Positions 54,701 through 63,364 are shown, counted from the first letter of the stretch. The stretch: 64,000 bases of DNA from Bacteroidales bacterium (GCA_016705005.1 JADIZB010000012.1:1-64000); one strand, 5' to 3'. Made by a program: numbers and translations. The notes: a model not told the origin generated them from the sequence alone.

Positions 54701-56231
54701 CGGATCGGAATTTGTTTCTACTGACCCCAAACGGGATTCACTGCAGTTTTTTGCTATGGAAGCTACCTATGGAATGAAGGAAAACCAGATTAATGCACGT
54801 GAAGTAAAAATGATCCGGGTTGCTGATGCTGCTGTGTTCCCTGGTGATGGCAGGGTAACCATCCTTTCAGACGGTGATATGCAGGCTCTTTCCGGTGCTA
54901 CAATCATTGCCAACCGCAGAGATAAGAATTACAGGATATATGATGCAGCAGTCAATGTTAATTCGAGAAAGAGTTACACAGCCTCCGGGTATGTCGACTA
55001 TGCAGATGAAGATGGTGTTGTTGAGCCCTTATTCTTTGATCCGATTGGGGTTGATTCACTGAATAATACCTTTGGGATCTCGGGAAACAAACGAAGGGAG
55101 AAACTTGCATTAAACCGGCATTTTGAATTTACAGGAAACATTGAACTGCATGCAGCAAGGCCATTTCTTACTTTTGACGGAGGATACAGGCTTACCAATG
55201 AATGCCTGAAAGGCGACGGGCCCTGGGTTGACTTCAGAGCTGAAATTAATCCCCGCGACATAAGGTTGCCGGTTGCCCTTGAAATGAAAGATACTCTTGA
55301 TGATCCATTGCTGGCTTCCATTGTATATTCTGACTTTTTCGGAAGCGTTTACCCGGCCATATTTGAAAAGCCGAAAGCTTTTGGTGACACATTAGTTGCA
55401 TCGGCACATGGCAACATCAGGTATAACAAGGCAACCGGGGCATACCTGATAGGTGCTGATGAACGGATTGACGGAAAAACAAAGAATGGCAATATGCTTA
55501 CCATTGACTCAAGGCAGTGTATAATAACCAGTGAAGGAATGGTCGAACTGGGCGCTGGACTCGGACAGGTTAAGATGCAGACATTCGGAAAAGCAACTCA
55601 TTTTTCGGTGGTTGATTCCACTTCTTTCCGGTTGGCTATGTCACTCGATTTCTTGTTCTCTGATGCTGCGATGGGGCGTATGCGTGACGGCCTTCAGGCA
55701 GCCAACCTGAAAGGGCTGGATGTTAATTCTGATATCTATTTCAGTCTGCTGAACAACCTGATTGGTAACGGACCTGCCAACGAGTTGCTGAATGAGCTGA
55801 ATACCACCGGGCAGGTGAAGAGGCTTCCCATTCAGTTAAATAAAACACTGATTCTCAGCGATATTTCAATGAGCTGGAACCCTGATCTGAGGTCGTTTAT
55901 CAGCAAAGGTCCATTCGGAGTTGCAGGAATTCAGAAGGACCTGATTAACAAACAGGTTGATGGATATGTTGAGATCGGAAAAAGACGTACCGGGGATATC
56001 CTGAATGTCTACATTGAAATCAGTCCTCAGGAGTGGTATTTCTTTACCTATGGCAATGGAATTATGCAGGCTGTTTCATCGAACAATGATTTTAACAACA
56101 TCCTTGCCGGAGTTAAGGAGGATAAACGGACGCTGAAAGGCAAAACCGATGAAGATGGTTACCAGTATATCATCTCTACCCCGGAGCGCAGGATCGCTTT
56201 TCTCAGAAAAATGCAGTCATTAACAGAGTAA
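51753..56231 (+). CDS. Very large exported protein of unknown function (about 1,490 residues)
   Basis: A 1,492-residue protein with a signal peptide (MYLFKYSLSLLLMLALSATIAVFA, cleavage before QEP). About residues 30-115 are helical. Most of the rest is short beta strands with alternating Asp/Ser/Tyr and hydrophobic residues. At about 449-512 a helical segment resembles a winged helix (INVLYNYCEKKKIRSFFIYELSEYMKK). No enzyme motif, lipobox or clear TPR is seen. It begins 53 bases after prmA and ends 18 bases before plsY, all on one strand, so it is probably expressed with envelope-lipid synthesis genes. ATG 51753 is chosen; a TTG 24 bases upstream would make a poorer signal peptide. Long beta-rich architecture recalls LptD/AsmA-type lipid proteins, but this is only an impression. 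Confidence 0.75.
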   Translation: MYLFKYSLSLLLMLALSATIAVFAQEPKVFPEDPTAFVTELSTFFKSAQDRESRQALQVFSEEWVTGKYDAPIQQEIIKTCNLMLAQRMRPTPGFREYLISLNSFPDNTTGKSYMAWHRGLLPFLDSKRLRQLSGFLESTLELNRNRVLFRSNANSWQFRKGSYSYEYDTSIIVKFKDIDLVCISGKDSIKIFETSGTVWPLTSRFSGSKGKVNWNAYGFDDNRIYALLGNYKLNLKQTTYVADTVNFYNKDFFNFPLTGKLEDRVLAGVPPEKATFPRFISYQTDIEIKQIFKGIDYRGGFTLEGSRIIGSGYGDQDAVLWINRKGAPFIKLLSRNFVIRPDRLVSQRASATIYLDADSVFHPGLQLRYIDENREMSLIRSSEGASASPYYNSYHKVDMYFEAVYFRMDADSMSFEMLRGMNRQSDAIFESSNFYSEERYVRLEGIDELNPINVLYNYCEKKKIRSFFIYELSEYMKKPPEQVKAMILNLANGGYITYNIDNERIDVLPRLFEYLNARSKKIDYDVIQIKSQVSRSSNAVLDLKTFDLKIRGVPEVSISDSQAVYIYPRDKEILLRKNRDFVFTGLVKAGYFDFYANKSSFEYDKFKLSMPLIDSISFKVDTIDPKTRRIAQVPVRSVIANLSGELLIDDPANKSGLKELPVYPVFVSKNDAYVYYDNYRIAKGAYKRDEFYYNVYPFRLDSLNSFTTEGLKFEGFLFSGSIMPDIKEPLRVMNDYSLGFTRKLGSAGLPVYGDKAVYYSDLKLSNQGLQGSGSLRFMSSDSESPGFMFYPDSLVADLTKFSIIEQEGPPSFPQVYAEGVHQFWLPELDVMRLNTLPGKEFSMYDGKLLHSGRLSLTSAGLLGRGSSRFENAEMASNTFVFKNQSFNSDTTDFRLFYPERPTISLTTRVYPGKVDFKRRIGTFGSPGKSVKIELPLSRYICYMDRIEWHMNANELYLTNSLARRAALADTANLRQLVDFDFTGSEFVSTDPKRDSLQFFAMEATYGMKENQINAREVKMIRVADAAVFPGDGRVTILSDGDMQALSGATIIANRRDKNYRIYDAAVNVNSRKSYTASGYVDYADEDGVVEPLFFDPIGVDSLNNTFGISGNKRREKLALNRHFEFTGNIELHAARPFLTFDGGYRLTNECLKGDGPWVDFRAEINPRDIRLPVALEMKDTLDDPLLASIVYSDFFGSVYPAIFEKPKAFGDTLVASAHGNIRYNKATGAYLIGADERIDGKTKNGNMLTIDSRQCIITSEGMVELGAGLGQVKMQTFGKATHFSVVDSTSFRLAMSLDFLFSDAAMGRMRDGLQAANLKGLDVNSDIYFSLLNNLIGNGPANELLNELNTTGQVKRLPIQLNKTLILSDISMSWNPDLRSFISKGPFGVAGIQKDLINKQVDGYVEIGKRRTGDILNVYIEISPQEWYFFTYGNGIMQAVSSNNDFNNILAGVKEDKRTLKGKTDEDGYQYIISTPERRIAFLRKMQSLTE

Positions 56232-56249
56232 TTAATTCGGTTGCAGGTG

Positions 56250-56903
56250 ATGCTTACATACCAGGTAATTTTAGCTTTAATACTTTCTTACCTTTTAGGT
56301 TCAATCCCAACTTCTGTCTGGGTCGGCAAATGGTTTTTCGATCTTGATATCCGGACACAGGGGAGTGGCAATGCAGGTGCTACAAACACCATCAGGGTAT
56401 TTGGGATAAAGGCCGGCCTTCCGGTTCTCCTGTTTGATGTATTCAAAGCCTGGCTGGCAGTTCATTTAGGGACATGGTTCCCAAATCCTGAATATTCAGT
56501 CAACCAGGAAGTCATTTACAGAATAATTCTTGGCGGCCTGGCTGTTTTAGGGCATGTTTATCCCGTTTTTGCAGGGTTTCGGGGCGGAAAGGGCGTTGCA
56601 ACCATCGTAGGTGTAGTCATTGCTCTGTATCCGGCCTCATTTCTTGTTATTCTGCTCTGTTTTTCTTTGGTTCTGGCAACAACCAGGATCGTTTCGTTAT
56701 CATCAATCATTGGTGCAATTGTTTTTCCTTTTGTGGCAATCCTGATGTTTGATGAGCGCAGGCTGCCTCTGGTCATCCTTGCCATTGCCATTGCTTTATT
56801 CGTTCCATATACTCACCGTGCCAATATAAAAAGGTTAATCGGGGGAACTGAAAAGAGGTTTGATTTCGGCAAAAACAGGATCAGGAAGAACGAAGGTGTT
56901 TAA
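56250..56903 (+). CDS. plsY: Acyl-phosphate glycerol-3-phosphate acyltransferase
   Basis: A 217-residue inner-membrane enzyme with five or more helices. GSGNAGATN, the acyl-phosphate-binding motif, and GFRGGKGVAT are the PlsY signatures. It makes lysophosphatidic acid, the precursor for cdsA and psd elsewhere in the window. The frame begins at TTG 56241; ATG 56250 is preferred. It is 18 bases after the giant exported protein. Confidence 0.94.
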   Translation: MLTYQVILALILSYLLGSIPTSVWVGKWFFDLDIRTQGSGNAGATNTIRVFGIKAGLPVLLFDVFKAWLAVHLGTWFPNPEYSVNQEVIYRIILGGLAVLGHVYPVFAGFRGGKGVATIVGVVIALYPASFLVILLCFSLVLATTRIVSLSSIIGAIVFPFVAILMFDERRLPLVILAIAIALFVPYTHRANIKRLIGGTEKRFDFGKNRIRKNEGV

Positions 56904-57016
56904 AATATTGTTGATAATTTTCTGTCAGGGGCTGAAAGCTTTGTGATGGGATTGTCAATATATTTTCTAATTTAGCGGAAACATCGCATCAACATTATAT
57001 TGAAAAAACCGACAGT

Positions 57017-58138
57017 ATGAGATTTATAGTATCGAGTCAGAATTTGCTGAAAAGCCTCCAATCCATCAGTGGTGTTTTAAACTCCAGCAACACACTGCCC
57101 ATTCTCGACGATTTCCTTGTAGAATTGGCAGGTAACTCCCTTAAGGTAACAGCTTCCGACCTTGAAACAACCATGTCGGTGGTCGTTGAAGCCACTATGG
57201 CCGAAGATGAGGGATCAATTGCAATTCCGGCCAAGATTCTTCTTGAGCTGTTAAAAACCTATGGTGATACACCCCTTACTTTTACAATCGATAAGAATCA
57301 GGGCATTGAAATTGCTGCCGATGAAGCCAAGTTCCGCATAACAGGACACAATGCCGATGAGTTTCCCCGTTCTCCGCAAATGGAATCCACGACTTCACTG
57401 TCACTCGCGTCTGACCTGCTGCTTACCGCCATAAATAAAACCATTTTTGCAACAGGGAACGATGATCTGAGGCCTGCAATGTCGGGGGTTTATTGTGATC
57501 TTTCTCCCGATTCAGTGATTTTCGTGGCAACTGATGCCCACAAACTGGTCCGATATAAACGGACCGATGTCAGTGCTGCTGAAAGTACTTCATTCATCAT
57601 GCCCAAAAAGCCACTGAATCAGCTTAAAAGCATTCTCCCTGCCGATGCGACCGAAGTACAGGTGGTTTACAATGAAACAAATGCCCGTTTTACCTTCAGA
57701 AACGTTGATCTTATCTGTCGCCTGATCGAAGGACGTTATCCCAACTACGAAGCGGTGATACCTTCCGATAATCCCAATACCCTTATAGTTGACAGACAGT
57801 CTTTTATAACTACGCTGAGGCGTGCTTCCTTTTTTGCCAATAAATCAACCAATCAGATCCGCCTTACCATTACAGGTCAGGAATTGTTTGTTGATGCTGA
57901 AGATATAGATTTTGCACACGAATCAAGGCAACGTCTCAGCTGCAATTATTCAGGAGAAGATATGGAAATCGGTTTTAACTCAAGATTTCTCGTTGAAATG
58001 CTGGTTAACATACCTACTGAAAACATTCGCCTTGAGATGTCTGCTCCCAACAGAGCCGGAATCCTGCGGCCTGTTGACATTGAGAACCAGGCTGAAGACC
58101 TGTTGATGCTGGTTATGCCTGTAATGCTGAATTCGTAA
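57017..58138 (+). CDS. dnaN: DNA polymerase III beta clamp
   Basis: A 373-residue three-domain clamp. MRFIVSSQNLLKSLQSISGVL, the middle-domain FIMPKKPLNQLKSILP, and the C-terminal VMPVMLN hydrophobic tail are typical. It is loaded by the clamp loader whose delta subunit is encoded by holA at 11.7 kb. It is not next to dnaA, gyrB or recF, which is common in Bacteroidota. A 113-base gap precedes it. Confidence 0.97.
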   Translation: MRFIVSSQNLLKSLQSISGVLNSSNTLPILDDFLVELAGNSLKVTASDLETTMSVVVEATMAEDEGSIAIPAKILLELLKTYGDTPLTFTIDKNQGIEIAADEAKFRITGHNADEFPRSPQMESTTSLSLASDLLLTAINKTIFATGNDDLRPAMSGVYCDLSPDSVIFVATDAHKLVRYKRTDVSAAESTSFIMPKKPLNQLKSILPADATEVQVVYNETNARFTFRNVDLICRLIEGRYPNYEAVIPSDNPNTLIVDRQSFITTLRRASFFANKSTNQIRLTITGQELFVDAEDIDFAHESRQRLSCNYSGEDMEIGFNSRFLVEMLVNIPTENIRLEMSAPNRAGILRPVDIENQAEDLLMLVMPVMLNS

Positions 58139-58260
58139 AGATTCCCGGATTTTTCTGAAGCCTTTAAACTTTGTTTCAGCTGAATTGTTAATGAAATTTA
58201 TTCAGCTCTTTATGCAGGAATCGATGCCTGCCGGATATTAATTTATTTAAAACTACCCGT

Positions 58261-58815
58261 ATGAAAAAAATTGCTCTTTTCCGGATTCTCCCTTTAATGT
58301 TGTTCGTGGTAGCTGCAGTTGCGGTTACATCCTGCGATAAGGTTAAGGACCTTGCCGAATTTGATATTCCTTACACCTTACCCGATGCCCGTTTTTCTAT
58401 TGATTCAGTGAACTACCTTCCCAAAGCCGAGCAATTGCTGGTTCAGCAGACAATGACCCTTAATGTAGACAGCATCATTGATGCAAACAACCTTGATGGA
58501 ATCGGTGAAACACAATTTGAGTATGTCAGGCTGGAAATTGAAACCCCGAATTGGGTTAATTTCTCATGGCTCACATCTGCAAGGGTTACTGTCAGTGCCC
58601 AGGGACTTGCTGAAACCCAGGTTGCTGCGATTTCTTCAGTTTCTCCGGATGGACGTACCGCTGAACTTCAGTTGTCCAACACCGATGTATCATCCACGAT
58701 TTCAAACGGAAGTTTTGTAATCAAAGTCTATGGAAATGTTACTCCACCTTTACCTGCAGGAACCATTAACCTTGTGCTGAAATCAAAAATAAAAATGACT
58801 GTTCAGCCTTTGTAG
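58261..58815 (+). CDS. Hypothetical lipoprotein
   Basis: A 184-residue protein with a lipoprotein signal peptide and lipobox AVTSC (Cys25). The mature part is nearly all beta strand with a Val/Ser/Thr-rich core (LTSARVTVSAQGLAETQVAAISSVSP) and looks like an immunoglobulin-like or beta-sandwich fold. I do not recognise the family. It is monocistronic, 122 bases after dnaN and ended by a good hairpin. Confidence 0.72.
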   Translation: MKKIALFRILPLMLFVVAAVAVTSCDKVKDLAEFDIPYTLPDARFSIDSVNYLPKAEQLLVQQTMTLNVDSIIDANNLDGIGETQFEYVRLEIETPNWVNFSWLTSARVTVSAQGLAETQVAAISSVSPDGRTAELQLSNTDVSSTISNGSFVIKVYGNVTPPLPAGTINLVLKSKIKMTVQPL

Positions 58816-58836
58816 CACAATGAAAAAAATATTGCA

Positions 58837-58862
58837 GAAGCCCGGGAAACCGGGCTTCTTTG
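58837..58862. terminator. Terminator between lipoprotein and ABC-F genes
   Basis: GAAGCCCGG (58837-58845) pairs with CCGGGCTTC (58850-58858) around a GAAA tetraloop, followed by TTTGTT. It should end the lipoprotein transcript and lies just past the convergent ABC-F stop. Confidence 0.85.
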
Positions 58863-60749
58863 TTATTCGAACAGGACGCTCAATTCGAGCCAGCGATCTG
58901 TTTTCTCACTGATCAACTGTTCAATTTTGGAGAAATTTCTGGCAACATCCTCAAAATCAGAGGGAGAGCATGTTCCACTGTTCATCCTTTGAAGCAACGC
59001 TTCTTTTTCCGTTTCAAGTGCAGCAATGTCAACCTCCAGTTTCTCAAATTCTGTCTTCTCTTTATAGGATGGTTTTCTTGATTTATTGTCTGAAGTTACC
59101 TCTTTTACCGGTTTGGTTGAAGCTACAGGTTTCTGCCTTGCAGCTTTCGCCTCTTCTGCCAGTTTGATTCTGTAATAATCTGTATAGTTTCCGTAATAAT
59201 CTTTGACTTTTCCGTTTCCTTCAAATACAAAAACATGGTCAACCAGTTTATCCATGAAAAAACGGTCGTGAGAAACAACAAGCAGACAACCGCCAAAATT
59301 CATCAGAAAATCTTCCAGCAGATTAAGGGTATGAATATCAAGATCATTGGTTGGCTCATCCAGGATCAGGAAATTTGGATTCTTCAATAACTGCATCAGC
59401 AGAAACAGCCTTCTTTTCTCTCCTCCGCTCAGGCTCGAGAAATAGTTATACTGAAGGGTGTGTGGGAAATTGAAGTGTGCCAGAAAGGCCGATGCAGTGA
59501 TTCTGCCTTTACCAAGTGGCATCTCTTCGGCAATATCCTTTGCCAGATCAATCACCCGCTTGTCTTCTGCAGGCAAAAAGCCTTCCTGTGAATAATATCC
59601 GAATACGATGGTCTGTCCTGCGCTGATTCTGCCCATGTCAGGTGATAACCCGCCGGTAATCATATTCAGGAGGGTTGATTTACCTGATCCGTTCCGGCCA
59701 ATCACCCCAACCCGTTCTCCTTTCTTGAAAATATATGAAAAGCTGTCAATCAGTTTGTTATCGCCAAATGACTTAAAAACATTGTTCATTTCAAGGACCT
59801 TTCCGCCAATCCTTGTCATTTTGACCTCCAACGGTCCGGTATCCTTTTCAAGTCGTTTTGAAGCCTTCTCCTGAATATCATAGAAGTTCTCAATGCGTGC
59901 TTTCGATTTTGTGGTTCTTGCCTGCGGCATCCGGCGCATCCATTCCAGTTCTTTACGGAACATACCTCTGGCTTTCTCAGTCTCGGTTTGCTCTATAACT
60001 TCCCTTTCTGCTTTTTTTTCCAGAAAATAAGAGTAATTACCCTTGTACCGATAAAGCTTGTTGTTGTCGAGTTCCAGGATTTCGTTGCATACATTATCGA
60101 GAAAGTAGCGATCGTGCGTTACAACAAGGAGACTGAGATTCTGCCTTGAAAGGTATTCTTCGAGCCACTCGATCATTTCAATGTCGAGGTGGTTGGTAGG
60201 TTCGTCCAGGATCAGAAGATCTGTTTCTTCTATGAGTGCTTTAGCCAGCGACAGTTTCTTCCGCTGGCCACCTGAAAGCTCTCCGGTTTTTTGTTCGAGA
60301 TCGGTAATCTTGAAGCGGCTGAGTATTTCCCTGATTTTAACTTCATAATCCCAACCTCCGACCATTTCCATGGCATTGGTGCTTATTTCAAGCTGATGGT
60401 GGGCATCAGGTGTATCCTCATGCCGCAACCTTACCAGGCTAAGTTCATAATCCCTTATGGCCCTCATGAATTCATTGTCGGCATGAAACAATACTTCAAA
60501 AACCGACTTACTGTCATCCATCAAAGGATTTTGCGGCAGGTATGACCACCGGATTCCTTTCCGGAATGTAACCGCACCACTATCCGGCAGGTCTTTCCCC
60601 GTAATGATGTTCAGCAAACTGCTTTTTCCGGCGCCATTCCTGGCAATTAGTGCAACTTTACTGCCCTGGTCAATGCCAAATGTGATGTCGCTGAACAGCT
60701 CCTTTTCACCGTAGGACTTGCTGAGTTGTTCGATCAATAAATAGTTCAA
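58863..60749 (-). CDS. ABC-F family ATPase (Uup-like)
   Basis: A 628-residue protein with two ATP-binding cassettes and no membrane helices. Walker A sequences are ARNGAGKSS and GRNGSGKST; signatures LSGGQRKKLSL and LSGGEKRRLFL each precede LDEPTN-LD Walker B. A roughly 70-residue basic/acidic coiled coil ends the protein, as in Uup. Such proteins act on ribosomes or DNA structures. The frame opens at TTG 60773, but that codon lies in a TACCTTTG promoter element (60771-60778), so I take the next in-frame TTG, 60749, giving MNYLLIEQLSKSYG. Confidence 0.9.
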   Translation of the reverse strand: MNYLLIEQLSKSYGEKELFSDITFGIDQGSKVALIARNGAGKSSLLNIITGKDLPDSGAVTFRKGIRWSYLPQNPLMDDSKSVFEVLFHADNEFMRAIRDYELSLVRLRHEDTPDAHHQLEISTNAMEMVGGWDYEVKIREILSRFKITDLEQKTGELSGGQRKKLSLAKALIEETDLLILDEPTNHLDIEMIEWLEEYLSRQNLSLLVVTHDRYFLDNVCNEILELDNNKLYRYKGNYSYFLEKKAEREVIEQTETEKARGMFRKELEWMRRMPQARTTKSKARIENFYDIQEKASKRLEKDTGPLEVKMTRIGGKVLEMNNVFKSFGDNKLIDSFSYIFKKGERVGVIGRNGSGKSTLLNMITGGLSPDMGRISAGQTIVFGYYSQEGFLPAEDKRVIDLAKDIAEEMPLGKGRITASAFLAHFNFPHTLQYNYFSSLSGGEKRRLFLLMQLLKNPNFLILDEPTNDLDIHTLNLLEDFLMNFGGCLLVVSHDRFFMDKLVDHVFVFEGNGKVKDYYGNYTDYYRIKLAEEAKAARQKPVASTKPVKEVTSDNKSRKPSYKEKTEFEKLEVDIAALETEKEALLQRMNSGTCSPSDFEDVARNFSKIEQLISEKTDRWLELSVLFE

Positions 60750-60770
60750 TTCAATTGATTTTTTGTGCAG

Positions 60771-60778
60771 CAAAGGTA
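60771..60778 (-). promoter_or_regulatory. -7 element that decides the ABC-F start
   Basis: TACCTTTG on the minus strand, 21 bases before TTG 60749. A TTTG lies only 16 bases upstream, so the -33 element is imperfect. It makes use of the upstream TTG at 60773 unlikely. Confidence 0.5.
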
Positions 60779-60824
60779 GTGTTTTGAATTATGCCAAAGG
60801 ATGGATACCTGCAGCATATAACAG

Positions 60825-60850
60825 AAAAGCCCGGATGTATCCGGGCTTTT
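60825..60850. terminator. Terminator after the cold shock gene
   Basis: AAAAGCCCGGAT (60825-60836) and ATCCGGGCTTTT (60839-60850) are a near-perfect palindrome with a very small loop, T-rich on both strands. On the minus strand it ends the cold shock transcript. Confidence 0.8.
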
Positions 60851-60872
60851 CAAAAGACCTGAAAAGAAAACA

Positions 60873-61064
60873 CTATATCTTTTTTACATCCACAGCTTTC
60901 TTTCCTCTTTTGTCTTCCGCAATCTCAAAAGTAACGACATCATTCTCGTTGACTTTCTCTGTAAGGCCGGTAGCATGCACAAAAACATCATGCTGGGTTT
61001 CGTCATCAACGATGAATCCAAAACCTTTACGCTCATTGAAGAATTTAACTTTACCGGTAGGCAT
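60873..61064 (-). CDS. Cold shock domain protein (CspA family)
   Basis: A 63-residue single cold-shock domain. GKVKFFNERKGFGFIVDD carries RNP1 and DVFVHATGL RNP2, the nucleic-acid-binding motifs. It binds single-stranded RNA or DNA and melts RNA structure. It has a near-consensus promoter with a 28-base leader, too short for the long cold-sensing leader of E. coli cspA, so it may be constitutively expressed. Confidence 0.95.
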   Translation of the reverse strand: MPTGKVKFFNERKGFGFIVDDETQHDVFVHATGLTEKVNENDVVTFEIAEDKRGKKAVDVKKI

Positions 61065-61092
61065 AATAATTAATTATTAGAGATTAGTATCA

Positions 61093-61123
61093 CAAATGTA
61101 ATACAAAAAGTTGTGAAATCAAA
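61093..61123 (-). promoter_or_regulatory. Near-consensus promoter for the cold shock gene
   Basis: On the minus strand TTTG (61123-61120), 19 bases, then TACATTTG (61100-61093). It ends 28 bases before the ATG. Both elements match fully. Confidence 0.65.
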
Positions 61124-61235
61124 CTTTTAAATTGCTCTAAACCACATTGGTCCGGTAGGTTTAATCATCAGACAGGAAAAAATTCAAACTGAGAAAAGAA
61201 AAATATATTACCGGATTGTAAAAAATAGCATTTGA

Positions 61236-61478
61236 TCATTGCAGCAGCCATTTGAAATTTCTTTCAGCTTCCTGACTATCATCTCCACAGATTTCAATTT
61301 CAGGTCTGAAGCCTGCACATACCCGTGGTCGGTCAGGATGCCCAAAAATAGCACACTTCAGATCTTCTGTCAGGTGAATGCATCTGATCAGAGCCGGCTT
61401 TCCATCAGGCATCCCGGGGATAGGGGAACTGATTGACGGAAAAATGCAACAGGCTCCGCAGCCGGGACGACATTCCAT
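61236..61478 (-). CDS. YkgJ-type cysteine cluster protein
   Basis: An 80-residue protein with eight Cys. MECRPGCGACCIFPSISS is the N-terminal CxxxCGxCC cluster, and RCIHL, CAIF and RVCAGFRP complete the zinc/iron site of the YkgJ family. Homologues are usually about 100 residues, so this is a compact member. The function is unknown. It stands between the cold shock and pckA genes without clear operon partners. Confidence 0.82.
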   Translation of the reverse strand: MECRPGCGACCIFPSISSPIPGMPDGKPALIRCIHLTEDLKCAIFGHPDRPRVCAGFRPEIEICGDDSQEAERNFKWLLQ

Positions 61479-61583
61479 TTTTTGTTATTTTTATTGTGAT
61501 GGATAATTCTGTCGTGACGAAGGTGTCAGCTTATGAATGAAGCTTATCCGTTTATTTTACTGATTCAGCATTTGAGAGAAAAA

Positions 61584-61608
61584 AAAAGGGAGCAATCTGC
61601 CCCCTTTT
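61584..61608 (-). terminator. Terminator after pckA
   Basis: AAAAGGG (61584-61590) pairs with CCCTTTT (61602-61608), with an inner GC pair and one mismatch. On the minus strand a long T run follows. Confidence 0.75.
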
Positions 61609-61623
61609 CAGTTTTTTGCGCGA

Positions 61624-63258
61624 TTATAATACTGGACCTGCTGCCACAAGGCTTTTACCTTCTTCGTTATCGGTGTATTTATCGAAATTATTGATAAATC
61701 GCTGAGCCAGATCCTTAGCTTTCTCGTCCCATTCAGATGAAGTTGCATAGGTGTCGCGCGGATCAAGTACTGCAGGGTTAACACCATGTAGCTGTGTCGG
61801 GACTTCCAGATTAAAGAACGGAATCATTTTGGTTGGGGCATGATCGATCGATCCGTCAAGAATAGCATCAATAATACCGCGGGTGTCCTTGATTGAAATG
61901 CGTTTTCCGGAGCCATTCCATCCTGTGTTAACGAGATAGGCCTTGGTACCGGCTTTCTCCATGCGTTTTACCAGTTCAACTGCATACTTTGTCGGGTGTA
62001 GTGTGAGAAAAGCATTGCCAAAACAAGCTGAGAATGTTGGTTGCGGACTGGTTACCCCGCGTTCGGTACCGGCAAGTTTGGCAGTGAAACCTGAGAGGAA
62101 ATGGTACTTGGTCTGATCGGCTGTAAGTTTTGAAACCGGAGGAAGTACGCCGAATGCATCGGCTGTCAGGAAAATAACCTTGGTTGCATGCCCTCCCTTT
62201 GAGACAGGTTTTACGATATTGTCGATATGGTAGATCGGATAAGAAACACGGGTGTTTTCAGTTTTGGAAGCGTCAGCGAAATCGATGGATCCATCGGCAC
62301 GAACCACCAGGTTTTCAAGCAATGCATCGCGGCGGATGGCACGGAAAATATCCGGTTCATTTTCTTCGCTCAGGTTGATGCATTTGGCATAACATCCACC
62401 TTCAAAGTTAAACACACCTTCATCATCCCAGCCATGCTCATCATCGCCGATAAGTGCCCTTTTCGGGTCGGCTGACAAGGTAGTCTTGCCTGTGCCCGAA
62501 AGCCCGAAGAAGACGGCTACATCACCATCCTTGCCCATATTGGCTGAACAGTGCATCGAAGCAATTCCTTTTAATGGCAGATAATAATTCATCATAGAGA
62601 AAATTCCTTTTTTCATTTCTCCACCATACCATGAACCTCCGATAACCTGAACCCGTTCGCTCAGATTGAATGCCACAAAATTCTCAGAATTAAGCCCCTG
62701 TTCTTTCCATTGAGGATTGGTGGTTTTGGAACCATTCATCAATACAAAATCAGGTTTGAAGGTTTTCAATTCTTCATCGGTCGGACGAATGAACATATTC
62801 TTTACAAAATGGGCCTGCCAGGCAACCTCCATGATGAAACGTACATTCAGTCTTGAATCATGATTGGCTCCTGCATAGGCATCAACCACATATAGCTTTT
62901 TGCCCGACAACTGTTTAACTACCAATTGCTTCAGATGGTTCCAGGTTTCGGGGCTAACCGGCTTGTTATCATTCTTGCCGATGGTTGACCACCAGACGGT
63001 GTTTTCACTTACTGAGTCATGTACAATGTATTTATCCTTGGGTGAACGTCCGGTGAAGATACCGGTGTCAACAGATACTGCCCCGGAATTGGTAAGTATA
63101 CCACGCTCGAAACCTTCAAGGGAAGGATTCATTTCATGTTCAAACAATACCTCAAAAGATGGATTGTAATAGATCTCTTCAACATTGGTAATGCCATACT
63201 GAGAAAGATCGATGATGTTTCCGTTTACTTCAAACACGCTGTTAGATTGATTTGCCAT
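61624..63258 (-). CDS. pckA: Phosphoenolpyruvate carboxykinase (ATP)
   Basis: A 544-residue ATP-type PEPCK. GLSGTGKTTLSADPKR is the kinase-1a loop, GDDEHGWDDEGVFNFEGGCYAK holds metal ligands, and TGRSPKDKYIV is the N-terminal substrate segment. It interconverts oxaloacetate and PEP. The frame opens at 63294, but ATG 63258 (MANQSN) gives the usual length. A TACCTTTG element lies at 63345-63352, giving a leader of about 85 bases. With ppdK next to it, it supports PEP-pyruvate-oxaloacetate exchange typical of CO2-fixing fermenters. Confidence 0.96.
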   Translation of the reverse strand: MANQSNSVFEVNGNIIDLSQYGITNVEEIYYNPSFEVLFEHEMNPSLEGFERGILTNSGAVSVDTGIFTGRSPKDKYIVHDSVSENTVWWSTIGKNDNKPVSPETWNHLKQLVVKQLSGKKLYVVDAYAGANHDSRLNVRFIMEVAWQAHFVKNMFIRPTDEELKTFKPDFVLMNGSKTTNPQWKEQGLNSENFVAFNLSERVQVIGGSWYGGEMKKGIFSMMNYYLPLKGIASMHCSANMGKDGDVAVFFGLSGTGKTTLSADPKRALIGDDEHGWDDEGVFNFEGGCYAKCINLSEENEPDIFRAIRRDALLENLVVRADGSIDFADASKTENTRVSYPIYHIDNIVKPVSKGGHATKVIFLTADAFGVLPPVSKLTADQTKYHFLSGFTAKLAGTERGVTSPQPTFSACFGNAFLTLHPTKYAVELVKRMEKAGTKAYLVNTGWNGSGKRISIKDTRGIIDAILDGSIDHAPTKMIPFFNLEVPTQLHGVNPAVLDPRDTYATSSEWDEKAKDLAQRFINNFDKYTDNEEGKSLVAAGPVL

Positions 63259-63344
63259 ATGATTTTTAATTTGAATGTTGGTCTGACGGATCAATGAATC
63301 TAAATATGAACAAGTGAGCCCTATGGGCTGATTTCAAACGATTG

Positions 63345-63352
63345 CAAAGGTA
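63345..63352 (-). promoter_or_regulatory. Candidate -7 element for pckA
   Basis: TACCTTTG on the minus strand, 86 bases before the chosen start, overlapping the start of the ppdK-side terminator region only by distance. No good TTG upstream. Confidence 0.4.
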
Positions 63353-63364
63353 AAAATTAAATGC

